A DNA stretch of 64,000 nucleotides, taken from positions 1 to 64,000 of the forward strand of contig JAFVSL010000006.1 of assembly GCA_017503725.1 (NCBI GenBank). Reading direction: 5' to 3'. Source of the stretch: Alphaproteobacteria bacterium. GTDB taxonomy: Bacteria > Pseudomonadota > Alphaproteobacteria > Rs-D84. Below, one piece after another: positions 16,912 to 25,730 of the stretch. The position numbers and the translations under genes were made by a program. The number at the start of each line of letters is the position of its first letter. The first letter of the stretch is position 1. Below the pieces are notes generated by a model. It did not search any database. It was not told the DNA's origin and saw only the letters and a list, made by a program, of their open reading frames with translations.

Positions 16912-16940
16912 TTTACACCAATATTCAAAAATGATATAAT
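16912..16940 (+). promoter_or_regulatory. promoter of the 733-residue secreted protein
   Basis: TTTACA, a 17-base spacer and perfect TATAAT (16935-16940). The predicted RNA start is near 16947, only about five bases before the ATG at 16952, and no ribosome-binding sequence is present, so the mRNA is probably leaderless. Confidence 0.75.
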
Positions 16941-16951
16941 TCACCCAAGAG

Positions 16952-19153
16952 ATGAGAAGATTTGCGACGTGTTTTTTCGCATTTGTCCTTTGTGCGCCAT
17001 CTGCGTTTGGCGCAACTGCGTCGCGTGTACTGCCCTCGGATAAGGTAAATTCTGAAAACGTACAATCCCAAAATAATACAACCCGTTCAACGATTTCGCG
17101 CACTGCATCACGCACCGCGACGGTCGGGACGACTGAAACCGATACGCCCGCGCCCAAGACGGTTGCACGCACCGCGTCACGTGGCGCCGCCACGCGCAAG
17201 GCGGTTTCGCAAACCGCGGATAAATTAGACGCGGCGGTAAATACCGTGGGGCGCAATGCGCGTGTTTCCGCGGCCAGTATTAACAACAATCCAACCCTGC
17301 GTCGTGCGGGGGTTGTCTTGCGCCCATCCACGGCCGAGGTTGGCGGACGTGCCACCATTGCTGGAACGGATGTTCAGACGGGCTCCAATATTGATGAAAG
17401 TTTGCGTGGCGTGCAATCACGTGCCGCCACCCGTGAAAGTATTTCAGAGGCAAAAGAACGCCTGGAACAAACGGCCGAATTAAACAAATCGTGCCAGGAA
17501 CAGTATAACGATTGTATGGATCAATTCTGTGCGGTTATTGACGCAAACCAGGGGCGCTGTTCATGTTCATCAAACCTGACCAAGTATACCAAGGTTGAAG
17601 AAGCGGTCAAAGCGGCCAATGCCGAATTAAACAGTGTTGCCCAACGTATTCGTTATGTGGGGTTGTCTGCGGATGAAATCCGTGCCATCCTGACCGAGAC
17701 CGAGGCCGAAGCCGCACTGTCCGGTCAAAAGGATACGACCGAAACACGCAATATGTTGGCGGAAATCGAGGATTTAATCAAAGACCCAACAAGTAATTCT
17801 GCATCTTATTCGGAATCTTCGTTTGGATTGGATTTAAACCTTGATTTCTCATCTAATTCCGCAGATATGTTCAGTTTGGATTTCTTGAACCTGGATTCCA
17901 ACAGCAGTTTTTCAAACCTGCGTGGGACGGATTTATACAATGCCGCCCGCAACCGTTGCAGTACTATTTTAAACCAGTGCAAGGGGGCCGGCGGAACGCC
18001 TAAACAAATTACGGGGAATTATGACCTGGCCATTGACAAGGATTGCATTGCCTATGAAAAGGGCCTGAAAAAAATGAATGAAACCCTGGTCTCCAACGTG
18101 CGCAGTGCCGAATTGATGTTGCAAAAGGCACGTCTGGCCGTTCTGCAAAACAAAAATCAATATGATGCCAAGGGGTGCATTGCGGCCCTGGATTCGTGTA
18201 TGCGTGATGATATGGTCTGTGGCGATGATTACTATAAATGTGTTGATCCGACCAAGCGTTATATTGATGAAAATGGCGAAGTGGTCCTGGGGCAAAATAT
18301 CACACTGATTACCGAATTTATGGAAAATTACAACAATGCCAAGATAAATGACGAATTTATGACCGCGGCAATGAATGTTGAAATTGACCCAGATGTATGC
18401 AGCGCAGAAGACGGGAACAATGGTGTATGTGTTGCATCGTACCTGTTGGGCAAAATTGGCACTGGAGCAAAGGCAACCGACGGCGGTCTGTGTCGCGCGG
18501 TTCTGGACAAGTGCCAATATTACACATACAAAGAAAATCAGTATGTTTGGAACAATGATATTGTTGAAAATTATATTCAGCGTGCAATGGTAAACATTCG
18601 CGCGGCCCAGCAAAGTATTATATCCGACTATGCTTCTAACTGTATGGTTGATGTTGCCACCTGTTATAATAACCAGGTGACCCAGGTCAACACTTGGTCG
18701 TCCAGTGCCAGTATAAACAGTATCTATGACGTGATGCGTGGTGCGTGTCGCAATGTTGCGCTGACCTGTGGTTATGCAATCTTTGCCGGCCCACCTGCAT
18801 TGGATCCAAATGATGGTAAGCCAACGGCGGGATGCCCGGATGCTGCAAACGCGACCGACGAGGCGCAACGTAACAACGAATATGTTAATTGCATATCAGA
18901 AATGTTCTTTGAATCTTTGCTGTGCCCGGCAAATTCCGAATATATTAAAAGTGCTTCCGGCAAAACAGCGGATGGCTTTGTGAACGCGGTATGTAAATGT
19001 TTGGACGGGTATGAACCGGTTGGCAAACAGTGTATGAAGGCTTGCGATACAACTGCTAATTTTTCTGGCAAGCGTGATGCATATAACAATTGCCTGTGTG
19101 CAGGTGGTTATAAATTATCAGGTGGCCAGTGCATAGCAGATTCAGCCGAATAA
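16952..19153 (+). CDS. large secreted Cys-rich protein, lineage-specific family (paralogue 1)
   Basis: 733 residues. The signal peptide (1-20) ends SAFG. Residues about 21-180 are low-complexity, rich in Thr, Ala, Arg and Ser (TASRTA-like units). From Cys181 a conserved core begins with C-x6-C-x4-C-x9-C-x-C (CQEQYNDCMDQFC...), followed by further Cys pairs and helical stretches. The same Cys spacing and much of the sequence recur in the 700-residue protein at 55355, which identifies a paralogous family. Unique to this copy is a C-terminal tail of about 90 residues with EGF-like Cys-Gly spacing (CKCLDGYEPVGKQC, CLCAGGYKLSGGQC). No known family is recognised. An extracytoplasmic, disulfide-bonded structural or surface role is inferred. 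Confidence 0.85.
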   Translation: MRRFATCFFAFVLCAPSAFGATASRVLPSDKVNSENVQSQNNTTRSTISRTASRTATVGTTETDTPAPKTVARTASRGAATRKAVSQTADKLDAAVNTVGRNARVSAASINNNPTLRRAGVVLRPSTAEVGGRATIAGTDVQTGSNIDESLRGVQSRAATRESISEAKERLEQTAELNKSCQEQYNDCMDQFCAVIDANQGRCSCSSNLTKYTKVEEAVKAANAELNSVAQRIRYVGLSADEIRAILTETEAEAALSGQKDTTETRNMLAEIEDLIKDPTSNSASYSESSFGLDLNLDFSSNSADMFSLDFLNLDSNSSFSNLRGTDLYNAARNRCSTILNQCKGAGGTPKQITGNYDLAIDKDCIAYEKGLKKMNETLVSNVRSAELMLQKARLAVLQNKNQYDAKGCIAALDSCMRDDMVCGDDYYKCVDPTKRYIDENGEVVLGQNITLITEFMENYNNAKINDEFMTAAMNVEIDPDVCSAEDGNNGVCVASYLLGKIGTGAKATDGGLCRAVLDKCQYYTYKENQYVWNNDIVENYIQRAMVNIRAAQQSIISDYASNCMVDVATCYNNQVTQVNTWSSSASINSIYDVMRGACRNVALTCGYAIFAGPPALDPNDGKPTAGCPDAANATDEAQRNNEYVNCISEMFFESLLCPANSEYIKSASGKTADGFVNAVCKCLDGYEPVGKQCMKACDTTANFSGKRDAYNNCLCAGGYKLSGGQCIADSAE

Positions 19154-19154
19154 G

Positions 19155-19183
19155 AAAATCCCGGTATTCGCCGGGATTTTTTA
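19155..19183 (+). terminator. convergent terminator
   Basis: AATCCCGG/CCGGGATT followed by six T. It lies between the converging secreted-protein gene and rmuC, overlapping the rmuC stop codon, and can act on both strands. Confidence 0.85.
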
Positions 19184-20059
19184 TTCTTCGCCAAAATCCA
19201 TTGCGCGTAATTTTTCCGCACGTGGTGTAATTTTTCCAATCGATGTTTGCAACTGTTCAATGTCTGTTTGTGCCATTGCAAAGTGCTGATTAACCTTTGT
19301 TGCGCGTTCGTTCAGGCGCCCCAGGTCTGTTAATAATAATTCCAATTCTTTTTTTATTTTTGCCGCCACGCGTTTGATTTTTATATCAGACAGCACCGCG
19401 CGAATTGTATTCAATGTCGCCCATAATGTTGATGGTGAAACAATAAAGACCTTCTTGCGTCCTGCGTATTCAATCGTATCTGGAAATTCGCGGTGCAGTG
19501 TTTCAAATATAGATTCCGATGCAATAAACATCATTGCCGATTCTGCGGTGCGTCCGGGAATGATATACTTGGCGCCGATATCATCAATATGTTTACGCAC
19601 GTCTAATTCAAATTGTTTACGTGCCATAATGTCGGTGCTATCCGTCATCATACGGTTATAACTTTCCAGTGGGAATTTACTGTCGATTATCATGTCCCCC
19701 GGCGGATACGGCAGGCGGATTATACAATCCGGTCGCACGCCCGTTTCCAGAACACTTTGAAATGCGTAAGCTTCCGGTGGCATAATATCCGCGACCAAAT
19801 CTTCCAGTTGTCTTTCGCCAAATGTTCCGCGTGCCTGTTTATTACCCATTAAAATATTTTTAAAATTTGCGATATCCCCACTGATATTTTTTAATTCAAT
19901 CGCATTCTGGGACAGCGCCCCCAGGCGTTCCGCCAATCTTTCACGTAATCTTGCGTTATCTTCGCGCAGGGCGGATATATCAACGACCGGTTTGCGCATC
20001 AAAACCGCCACCAACAACACAATAATAACCGCCAACATAATGAAAATATAAGTTGTCAT
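19181..20059 (-). CDS. rmuC: RmuC-family protein
   Basis: 292 residues. One N-terminal membrane helix (MTTYIFIMLAVIIVLLVAVLM) is followed by a short coiled coil (REDNARLRERLAERLGAL) and the RmuC domain, with GTFGERQLEDLV, the nuclease-like segment VRPDCIIRLP...MIIDSKFPLESY, and YIIPGRTAESAMMFIASE. RmuC proteins limit recombination at inverted repeats; the fold is restriction-endonuclease-like. Usual length is 350-480, so the coiled coil is shortened. The frame is open upstream to 20503, but the ATG at 20059 gives the membrane helix and leaves a normal divergent gap to def. Confidence 0.88.
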   Translation of the reverse strand: MTTYIFIMLAVIIVLLVAVLMRKPVVDISALREDNARLRERLAERLGALSQNAIELKNISGDIANFKNILMGNKQARGTFGERQLEDLVADIMPPEAYAFQSVLETGVRPDCIIRLPYPPGDMIIDSKFPLESYNRMMTDSTDIMARKQFELDVRKHIDDIGAKYIIPGRTAESAMMFIASESIFETLHREFPDTIEYAGRKKVFIVSPSTLWATLNTIRAVLSDIKIKRVAAKIKKELELLLTDLGRLNERATKVNQHFAMAQTDIEQLQTSIGKITPRAEKLRAMDFGEE

Positions 20060-20105
20060 TTCCCAATCCTTTGGTATCATAACGGTATTATATAAGGATT
20101 TAGAT

Positions 20106-20606
20106 ATGTTGCAAATGAAACTTTGCGGGGATTTAGTTTTGCGCAGTAAATGCGAACCGGTTGATAATATCACACCGGAATTGTTGCATACAATGGATGA
20201 AATGGTGTCAATGATGGATGCGCAAAATGGTGTGGGCCTGGCCGCGCCCCAGGTTGGATTCTTGTCGCGTTTTTTGGTTATGATGGACCCCGATACCAAG
20301 ACGGTATATCGTATGATAAACCCACAAATCACATCGTATTCAGATGAAAAATGCACAATGGAAGAAGGGTGCCTGTCCGTGCTGGGGTCTGATAACCTGC
20401 CGGTGTTTTCAAATGTCACGCGCCCGGCATCGGTTATTGTTGAATGGACAAATGATAGTGGCGAACGTGTTGGGGCGCAAATGTCGGGGCTGCCGGCGCG
20501 CATTGTTCAGCATGAAACAGACCACCTGGACGGGGTGTTGTTTATCGATCACCTGTCGCCGGTGCGTCGTGAAATGGTTATGAGAAAGGTAAGACGTCGC
20601 AAATGA
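20106..20606 (+). CDS. def: peptide deformylase
   Basis: 166 residues. Removes the formyl group from the N-terminal Met of new proteins. The three family motifs are present: GVGLAAPQVG, EEGCLSV with the metal-binding Cys, and QHETDHLDG with the two His and catalytic Glu. It is divergent from rmuC across 46 bases, where TATTATATA can serve as overlapping -10 elements for both directions. Its stop overlaps the fmt start (ATGA), the usual def-fmt coupling. Confidence 0.97.
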   Translation: MLQMKLCGDLVLRSKCEPVDNITPELLHTMDEMVSMMDAQNGVGLAAPQVGFLSRFLVMMDPDTKTVYRMINPQITSYSDEKCTMEEGCLSVLGSDNLPVFSNVTRPASVIVEWTNDSGERVGAQMSGLPARIVQHETDHLDGVLFIDHLSPVRREMVMRKVRRRK

Positions 20607-21409
20607 AATTGGTCTTGATGGGAACAAACGAATTTGTTGTTCCAATGTTTGAAGGAATAAAAAACGCCGGACATGAAATCTTGGCGGTGTTTACACGCGC
20701 GCCAAAACCAATGGGTCGTAAAAAAATATTAACCCCGTCGCCGGTGCATAACTGGGCGATTGAAAATAATTTGACGGTGCATACAAATATAAATGAATAC
20801 AATTATACACCTGATATGATTGTGGTTGTATCCTATGGTGTAATATTGCGGGATAATGTTTTATCGTCTGCGCCGTGTATTAACATTCACCCAAGTTGCC
20901 TGCCACAATATCGTGGCCCATCACCAATCAGAACCGCAATTTATAACGGTGATAAAACGTCGGCGGTATGCCTAATGGATGTGACGGCGGAACTGGATGC
21001 GGGCGATGTTCATATGTGTCGTGAATTTGGAATTGGCGAAAACGACACAAATGAAACTGTTGAAGAAACCGTTTCTAAAATCGGCGCCGATATGTTGGTT
21101 GAATATTTGGCGAATCCCAGTGCATATCCTGCCATGCCGCAATCTGGCGCGCCGACATTTACGCACAAATGGACGGGTGCGGATGAAATAATTGATTGGA
21201 ATAAATCTGCGCAACAAATACATAATCAGGTTCGTGCGCTGGGGGCGGGGCGTACAAAAATCAGTGGTGTGGATGTAAAAATCTTGGAAACCAGAATAGA
21301 AAATGGTGAATTAAAAATCACGCGGATTCAGCCGTCTGGAAAAAATCCAATGGATTGGAAAAGTTTTGTAAACGGCCTGCGTGGTGGTGAAATAAAATAT
21401 GGTGAATAA
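20603..21409 (+). CDS. fmt: methionyl-tRNA formyltransferase (short form)
   Basis: 268 residues. Transfers formyl from 10-formyl-THF to Met-tRNAi. The catalytic domain is complete: NIHPSCLPQYRGPSPI supplies the Asn and His, and LMDVTAELDAGDV supplies the Asp. The C-terminal tRNA-binding domain is reduced; the usual length is about 310 and this protein stops soon after the RALGAG motif region. It overlaps def by four bases and is followed by truA, so def-fmt-truA form one operon. Confidence 0.95.
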   Translation: MKLVLMGTNEFVVPMFEGIKNAGHEILAVFTRAPKPMGRKKILTPSPVHNWAIENNLTVHTNINEYNYTPDMIVVVSYGVILRDNVLSSAPCINIHPSCLPQYRGPSPIRTAIYNGDKTSAVCLMDVTAELDAGDVHMCREFGIGENDTNETVEETVSKIGADMLVEYLANPSAYPAMPQSGAPTFTHKWTGADEIIDWNKSAQQIHNQVRALGAGRTKISGVDVKILETRIENGELKITRIQPSGKNPMDWKSFVNGLRGGEIKYGE

Positions 21410-21422
21410 TACCGGGGCGATA

Positions 21423-22166
21423 ATGACACGATACAAAGTAATCTTGGAATACGATGGCACGGACCTTATCGGCTGGCAGGAAAATACCCAGGGCCCATCC
21501 GTGCAATCATTGGTCAAAGATGCGATTTATGGTTTTTGCGGCACGCGCCCAGATGTTGTTGGCGCGGGCCGCACGGATGCGGGCGTGCACGCCATTGCGA
21601 TGACGGCGCACTTTGATTTGCCGGGGGATACACCCGCGGATACAGTGATGCGTGCGCTAAACTTTTACATGAACGGTAAACCGGTTGTTGTGCGTGCGTG
21701 TGAAATTGTACCGGATGAATTTAATGCACGCTTTGATTGCACGGCGCGCCATTATAAATATGTCGTTTTAAATCGTCCAATGGCACCGGTCTTGCAGAAA
21801 AATCGTGTGTATTGGGTGCCACGTAAATTAGACGTTGATGCAATGCGTCGGGCGGCACAAAAACTGATTGGTAATCACGATTTTACCAGTTTTCGCGCAT
21901 CCGAGTGTCAAGCCAAATCCCCAATCAAAACATTGGATAAAATCGAAATAACGCAAAGTGCTGACGAAATTATTTTTGAATTTTCTGCGCGTTCTTTCTT
22001 GCATCATATGGTGCGAAATATTGTTGGCACATTGATTGAAATCGGTATTGGTAAACCATACGATATCGATGAAATTTTGGCGGCAAAAAACCGCAGCGCG
22101 GCTGGCCCAACGGCACCGGCATCGGGGCTGTATTTTATTCGTGCCGATTATGCCAATGTCGATTAG
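21423..22166 (+). CDS. truA: tRNA pseudouridine(38-40) synthase
   Basis: 247 residues. Converts U38-U40 in the anticodon arm to pseudouridine. The catalytic Asp52 lies in GAGRTDAGVHA, and the family motifs RHYKY (here ARHYKYVV) and FLHHMVRNIVGTL are present. The ATG at 21423 is chosen because it follows GGGGCG and yields the family opening MTRYKVILEYDGT; an ATG at 21399 in the same frame would overlap fmt. The 3' end overlaps the convergent comEC gene by 32 bases. Confidence 0.96.
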   Translation: MTRYKVILEYDGTDLIGWQENTQGPSVQSLVKDAIYGFCGTRPDVVGAGRTDAGVHAIAMTAHFDLPGDTPADTVMRALNFYMNGKPVVVRACEIVPDEFNARFDCTARHYKYVVLNRPMAPVLQKNRVYWVPRKLDVDAMRRAAQKLIGNHDFTSFRASECQAKSPIKTLDKIEITQSADEIIFEFSARSFLHHMVRNIVGTLIEIGIGKPYDIDEILAAKNRSAAGPTAPASGLYFIRADYANVD

Positions 22167-24048
22167 CGCGCACATAATCAATCCGACCGTTGTCATAAAT
22201 TATAAACGCATCGCGTAAAATTTTGTGATTACATTTTGGTGCATCCACATCCAGATATGAAACGATATAATCAACACCGTTATCTGCGCACCAATTATCC
22301 AAATTTTTAACCAACGGCATAAAACGTTGCGTGTACATCAGTTTAAATTTATCAGACTTAAATTCACAAACGCCACGACTGCATTTGTGTTTATGACGTG
22401 TGGCATCGGGCGCATTGCCAGAAATTTGTAAAAATGTATCAAACGCAAAATAGTGCTTTGATGCGCGTACCTTGTTAAATTCTAATTTGCCATCCGCGCG
22501 CCGCATCGCAACCAGTTCATTATCATATGTCGACATAAATATCGGCACAGGTTGCAGAGCCAATGTTATCGCACCCGCACAAATAAACATCGCGCCAATA
22601 ATATAGTTTTCACGCCACCGCGTTGCACGAATAAATATTATCGACACCAGGCCCACTATCATCAACACCATAACCGTATTTGATATATGTGGTACGGAAA
22701 TTGTTGATAATGGTAAATCTGAAATCCAATTCGCGATACCCAACGTCCAATAATATATTTCGTGTGCTATATCTGTCGCCCATCCGGCGCCAAATGCGCC
22801 AATCATAACCAATGGCATAATCGCAAATGAAAATATTGGCAATAGAATCAGGTTCCCAATCAATCCATAAATCGGCAACGCATAAAAATGTGCGGCAACA
22901 AATGGCGCGGTAAATATCGTCGCAATAACAGATGTCATAATGGTTACATAAATTGCGCGCAATATTTTCTGGATGCGCCCACGCTTTACATATTGTGCGT
23001 CGCCCCAAAACCATACCAGTCCGAACACCGCCGCAAAAGATAACTGAAAACCCGGTTGCATAACATAGTGCGGGTTTATCAGAAATATCAAACAAAACGC
23101 CAGGCAAATATTACGCATCGATATTGCGCTGCGGCCACAAATAAATGCCGCAAACACCAGTGTCGTCATCAAGAATGCGCGAATTGTCGCAACATCCAGC
23201 CCCGATATAAACAAATACCCCAGCAGTCCCAACCACGCACACATAATCGCGGGTATTCGCGCCGGGATGCGACGTGTGATATACGGAATTGACCGGAATA
23301 TTAAAAAGAATATTGCAAATATCCACCCACCAACCAATGTCATATGAAAACCACTGATTGACCATACGTGACCGATACCGGTGGCGGTCCATATTTTATT
23401 GTCGTCTTTTGGAACCGAATTTTTATATCCCAATACCAAACTGTCGACCAAGAAAGAATCAGAACGCGTATGCAAATTATCACGAATGGAATTTATACTG
23501 AACCCACGTGCGGGTATTATCACATCATAATCTGAAATATATCCCGTCGCACCCAGGCCGTTAAAATACGCCCACCGTGCATAATCAAATGTTGCCGGCG
23601 CATATGCGGCCGCCGGCCGAAACAGTGTTGCGGTTGCGCTTATTTTATCACCAACATTTGGCGTGGGAATATTGTCGCCGATTGATACGCGAATACGCAT
23701 ATTATCATCTGTATTTATATAAAGGCGTGATTTATCATTTGCAAAATCAATCTTGTAAACATTGCCCACGATATTCGTATCACGTACGGTGGATTTTATT
23801 TGTGGTGTATCAATTGCGTGTGTATACGCACACGCATAGATAAATCCAAACATAAATATTGCGACCGCACGCAGAATAATCGGCACGCGTTTCCAAATCA
23901 TAATTGCAAATAATGCGGCCGATAAAATTGTGGCGTATGGTACGTTGGGCTCGTACGGTAATGAAAAATACAGCGCCGCACCAAACGCCATTATCGGTGC
24001 CACCCATAAAAACAAGTTTTGACGTTGAAAATCCAATACCTTTCCCAT
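22135..24048 (-). CDS. comEC: ComEC/Rec2-family DNA-uptake channel protein
   Basis: 637 residues of inner-membrane protein. The N-terminal part has three membrane helices and a DUF4131-like soluble domain (about 100-210). The competence domain follows with the hallmark GHVWSISGFHMTLVGG near residue 225 and about eight helices. After the last helix (about 490) there is a soluble tail of about 130 residues with Cys but no recognisable HxHxDH metallo-beta-lactamase motif, a domain present in many ComEC proteins. The family moves single-stranded DNA into the cytosol in natural transformation. No other com gene is in this window. Confidence 0.88.
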   Translation of the reverse strand: MGKVLDFQRQNLFLWVAPIMAFGAALYFSLPYEPNVPYATILSAALFAIMIWKRVPIILRAVAIFMFGFIYACAYTHAIDTPQIKSTVRDTNIVGNVYKIDFANDKSRLYINTDDNMRIRVSIGDNIPTPNVGDKISATATLFRPAAAYAPATFDYARWAYFNGLGATGYISDYDVIIPARGFSINSIRDNLHTRSDSFLVDSLVLGYKNSVPKDDNKIWTATGIGHVWSISGFHMTLVGGWIFAIFFLIFRSIPYITRRIPARIPAIMCAWLGLLGYLFISGLDVATIRAFLMTTLVFAAFICGRSAISMRNICLAFCLIFLINPHYVMQPGFQLSFAAVFGLVWFWGDAQYVKRGRIQKILRAIYVTIMTSVIATIFTAPFVAAHFYALPIYGLIGNLILLPIFSFAIMPLVMIGAFGAGWATDIAHEIYYWTLGIANWISDLPLSTISVPHISNTVMVLMIVGLVSIIFIRATRWRENYIIGAMFICAGAITLALQPVPIFMSTYDNELVAMRRADGKLEFNKVRASKHYFAFDTFLQISGNAPDATRHKHKCSRGVCEFKSDKFKLMYTQRFMPLVKNLDNWCADNGVDYIVSYLDVDAPKCNHKILRDAFIIYDNGRIDYVRANRHWHNRHE

Positions 24049-24127
24049 AAGACTCAGTATAGGAATTTATTTAATTGCACCGCAACGGAAAATTTCCTAT
24101 GATAGAATTCCATAAGGGGGCATTCTT

Positions 24128-25702
24128 ATGGCAAAGTATATATTTATTACCGGTGGTGTTGTTTCAAGTTTAGGCAAGGGCGTCGCGGCGGCAAGTTGTG
24201 GCGCCCTTCTTCAATCGCGTGGGTACACGGTGCACGCGCGCAAATTTGATCCGTATTTAAACGTTGATCCGGGTACAATGTCACCGTTTCAGCACGGCGA
24301 AGTATACGTCACAAATGACGGATATGAAACGGATTTGGACCTGGGGTATTACGAAAGATTTCTGGGGGCAAAACTGACCCGCAATGATTCGGTATCTGGC
24401 GGTCGTATTTATTGGGATGTTCTAAGTGCGGAACGTCGCGGTGATTATCTGGGGGCGACGGTTCAAATGATTCCGCACGTCACGAACAAGATAAAAGATT
24501 ATATTTCCACCCCCGTTGATACGGATTTTGTTGTCTGTGAAATTGGTGGCACCGTTGGCGATATAGAGGGTCAAATTTTCCTGGAATCAATTCGACAATT
24601 CGCAAACCAGGTTGGTCGTCGCAATGTTATGTTTGTGCATTTAACGTTGGCACCATATCTTGAAAAGTCGGGCGAATTAAAAACCAAGCCGACCCAGATG
24701 TCGGTGCGTCGCCTGCTTGAAAACGGGATTCAGGCGGATATGCTGATTGTGCGCACACCACGTATGCTAACCTCGGACGAGCGTGCCAAGATTGGTATGT
24801 TCTGTAACCTGCCGGCGAAAAATGTAATTAGCGGTATCGATGTTGATAACATTTATAAAATCCCCCTTGCGTACGAGGGCCAACACGTCTTTGACATAAT
24901 CGCGGATCACTTTGGTTTGCCCAATGCAATCGGCGATATGACACGATTTGAAAAGATTGAAAAGTATCTGGCCGCGGATATCCCAACGGTTAACATTGGT
25001 ATTGTTGGAAAATATTTTGATGTGCCCGATGCGTATAAGTCTTTGAACGAGGCTTTATTCCACGCCGGCATTCAAAATAATGTCCATGTAAAACTTAAAA
25101 AGATAAACGCTGAAACATTTACCCCCGACGATTGTGCGGACGTTGATGGTATCTTGGTGCCGGGCGGTTTTGGTGTGCGTGGCGTTGCGGGCAAAATTGC
25201 GGCGGCGGGATATGCACGTGAAAACCGTGTGCCATATATGGGAATATGCCTGGGGATGCAGGTGGCGGTTATTGAATTTGCCCGCAATGTATTGGGAATT
25301 GCGGATGCGGATTCAACCGAATTTAACAAAAGTGCAACACCAATTATAAACATAATGGCCGACCACGATGCGGCCGATATGGGGGGGACATTGCGCCTGG
25401 GGGCGTATCCGTGTGTGATTGCGCCGGATTCACGTGCGTATGAAATCTATGGCACTGAAAATATCAGCGAACGCCACCGTCACCGGTACGAGATGGACGT
25501 CACCTGGCGCGAAAAGTTTGAGGCCGCCGGTATGAAAATATCAGGCCTTAGCCCCGATGGCAAATTACCCGAGATTGTTGAAATTCCATCGCATCCGTTC
25601 TTTGTCGCGGGACAATTCCATCCGGAATTTCAATCCAGCCCCTATACCGGGCACCCAATGTTTAATGCATTTATTGCGGCGGCTGCAAAAAATCATAAAT
25701 AA
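24128..25702 (+). CDS. pyrG: CTP synthase
   Basis: 524 residues. Makes CTP from UTP, ATP and glutamine. The N-terminal synthase domain begins KYIFITGGVVSSLGKG with the P-loop-like nucleotide site. The C-terminal glutamine amidotransferase domain has the nucleophile Cys374 in GICLGMQ and the His-Glu pair in HPEFQS. Length is slightly below the usual 540. The gene is monocistronic, divergent from comEC, with a TAGAAT-like -10 upstream and a convergent terminator shared with pyk. Confidence 0.98.
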   Translation: MAKYIFITGGVVSSLGKGVAAASCGALLQSRGYTVHARKFDPYLNVDPGTMSPFQHGEVYVTNDGYETDLDLGYYERFLGAKLTRNDSVSGGRIYWDVLSAERRGDYLGATVQMIPHVTNKIKDYISTPVDTDFVVCEIGGTVGDIEGQIFLESIRQFANQVGRRNVMFVHLTLAPYLEKSGELKTKPTQMSVRRLLENGIQADMLIVRTPRMLTSDERAKIGMFCNLPAKNVISGIDVDNIYKIPLAYEGQHVFDIIADHFGLPNAIGDMTRFEKIEKYLAADIPTVNIGIVGKYFDVPDAYKSLNEALFHAGIQNNVHVKLKKINAETFTPDDCADVDGILVPGGFGVRGVAGKIAAAGYARENRVPYMGICLGMQVAVIEFARNVLGIADADSTEFNKSATPIINIMADHDAADMGGTLRLGAYPCVIAPDSRAYEIYGTENISERHRHRYEMDVTWREKFEAAGMKISGLSPDGKLPEIVEIPSHPFFVAGQFHPEFQSSPYTGHPMFNAFIAAAAKNHK

Positions 25703-25730
25703 AAAATCCCGGCGATTGCCGGGATTTTTT
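25701..25730. terminator. bidirectional terminator between pyrG and pyk
   Basis: AAAAAATCCCGGC/GCCGGGATTTTTT with a GATT loop, symmetrical, serving both converging genes. Confidence 0.9.

Noticed and set aside
17969..18868. 299-codon open frame on the minus strand inside the secreted-protein gene
   Set aside because: It is a shadow of the plus-strand gene, which has a signal peptide, conserved Cys motifs, promoter and terminator; the minus frame has no ribosome site.
20603..21409. fmt as a pseudogene because of its short length
   Set aside because: The catalytic domain is intact, the frame is open and the operon is conserved; only the C-terminal domain is reduced.
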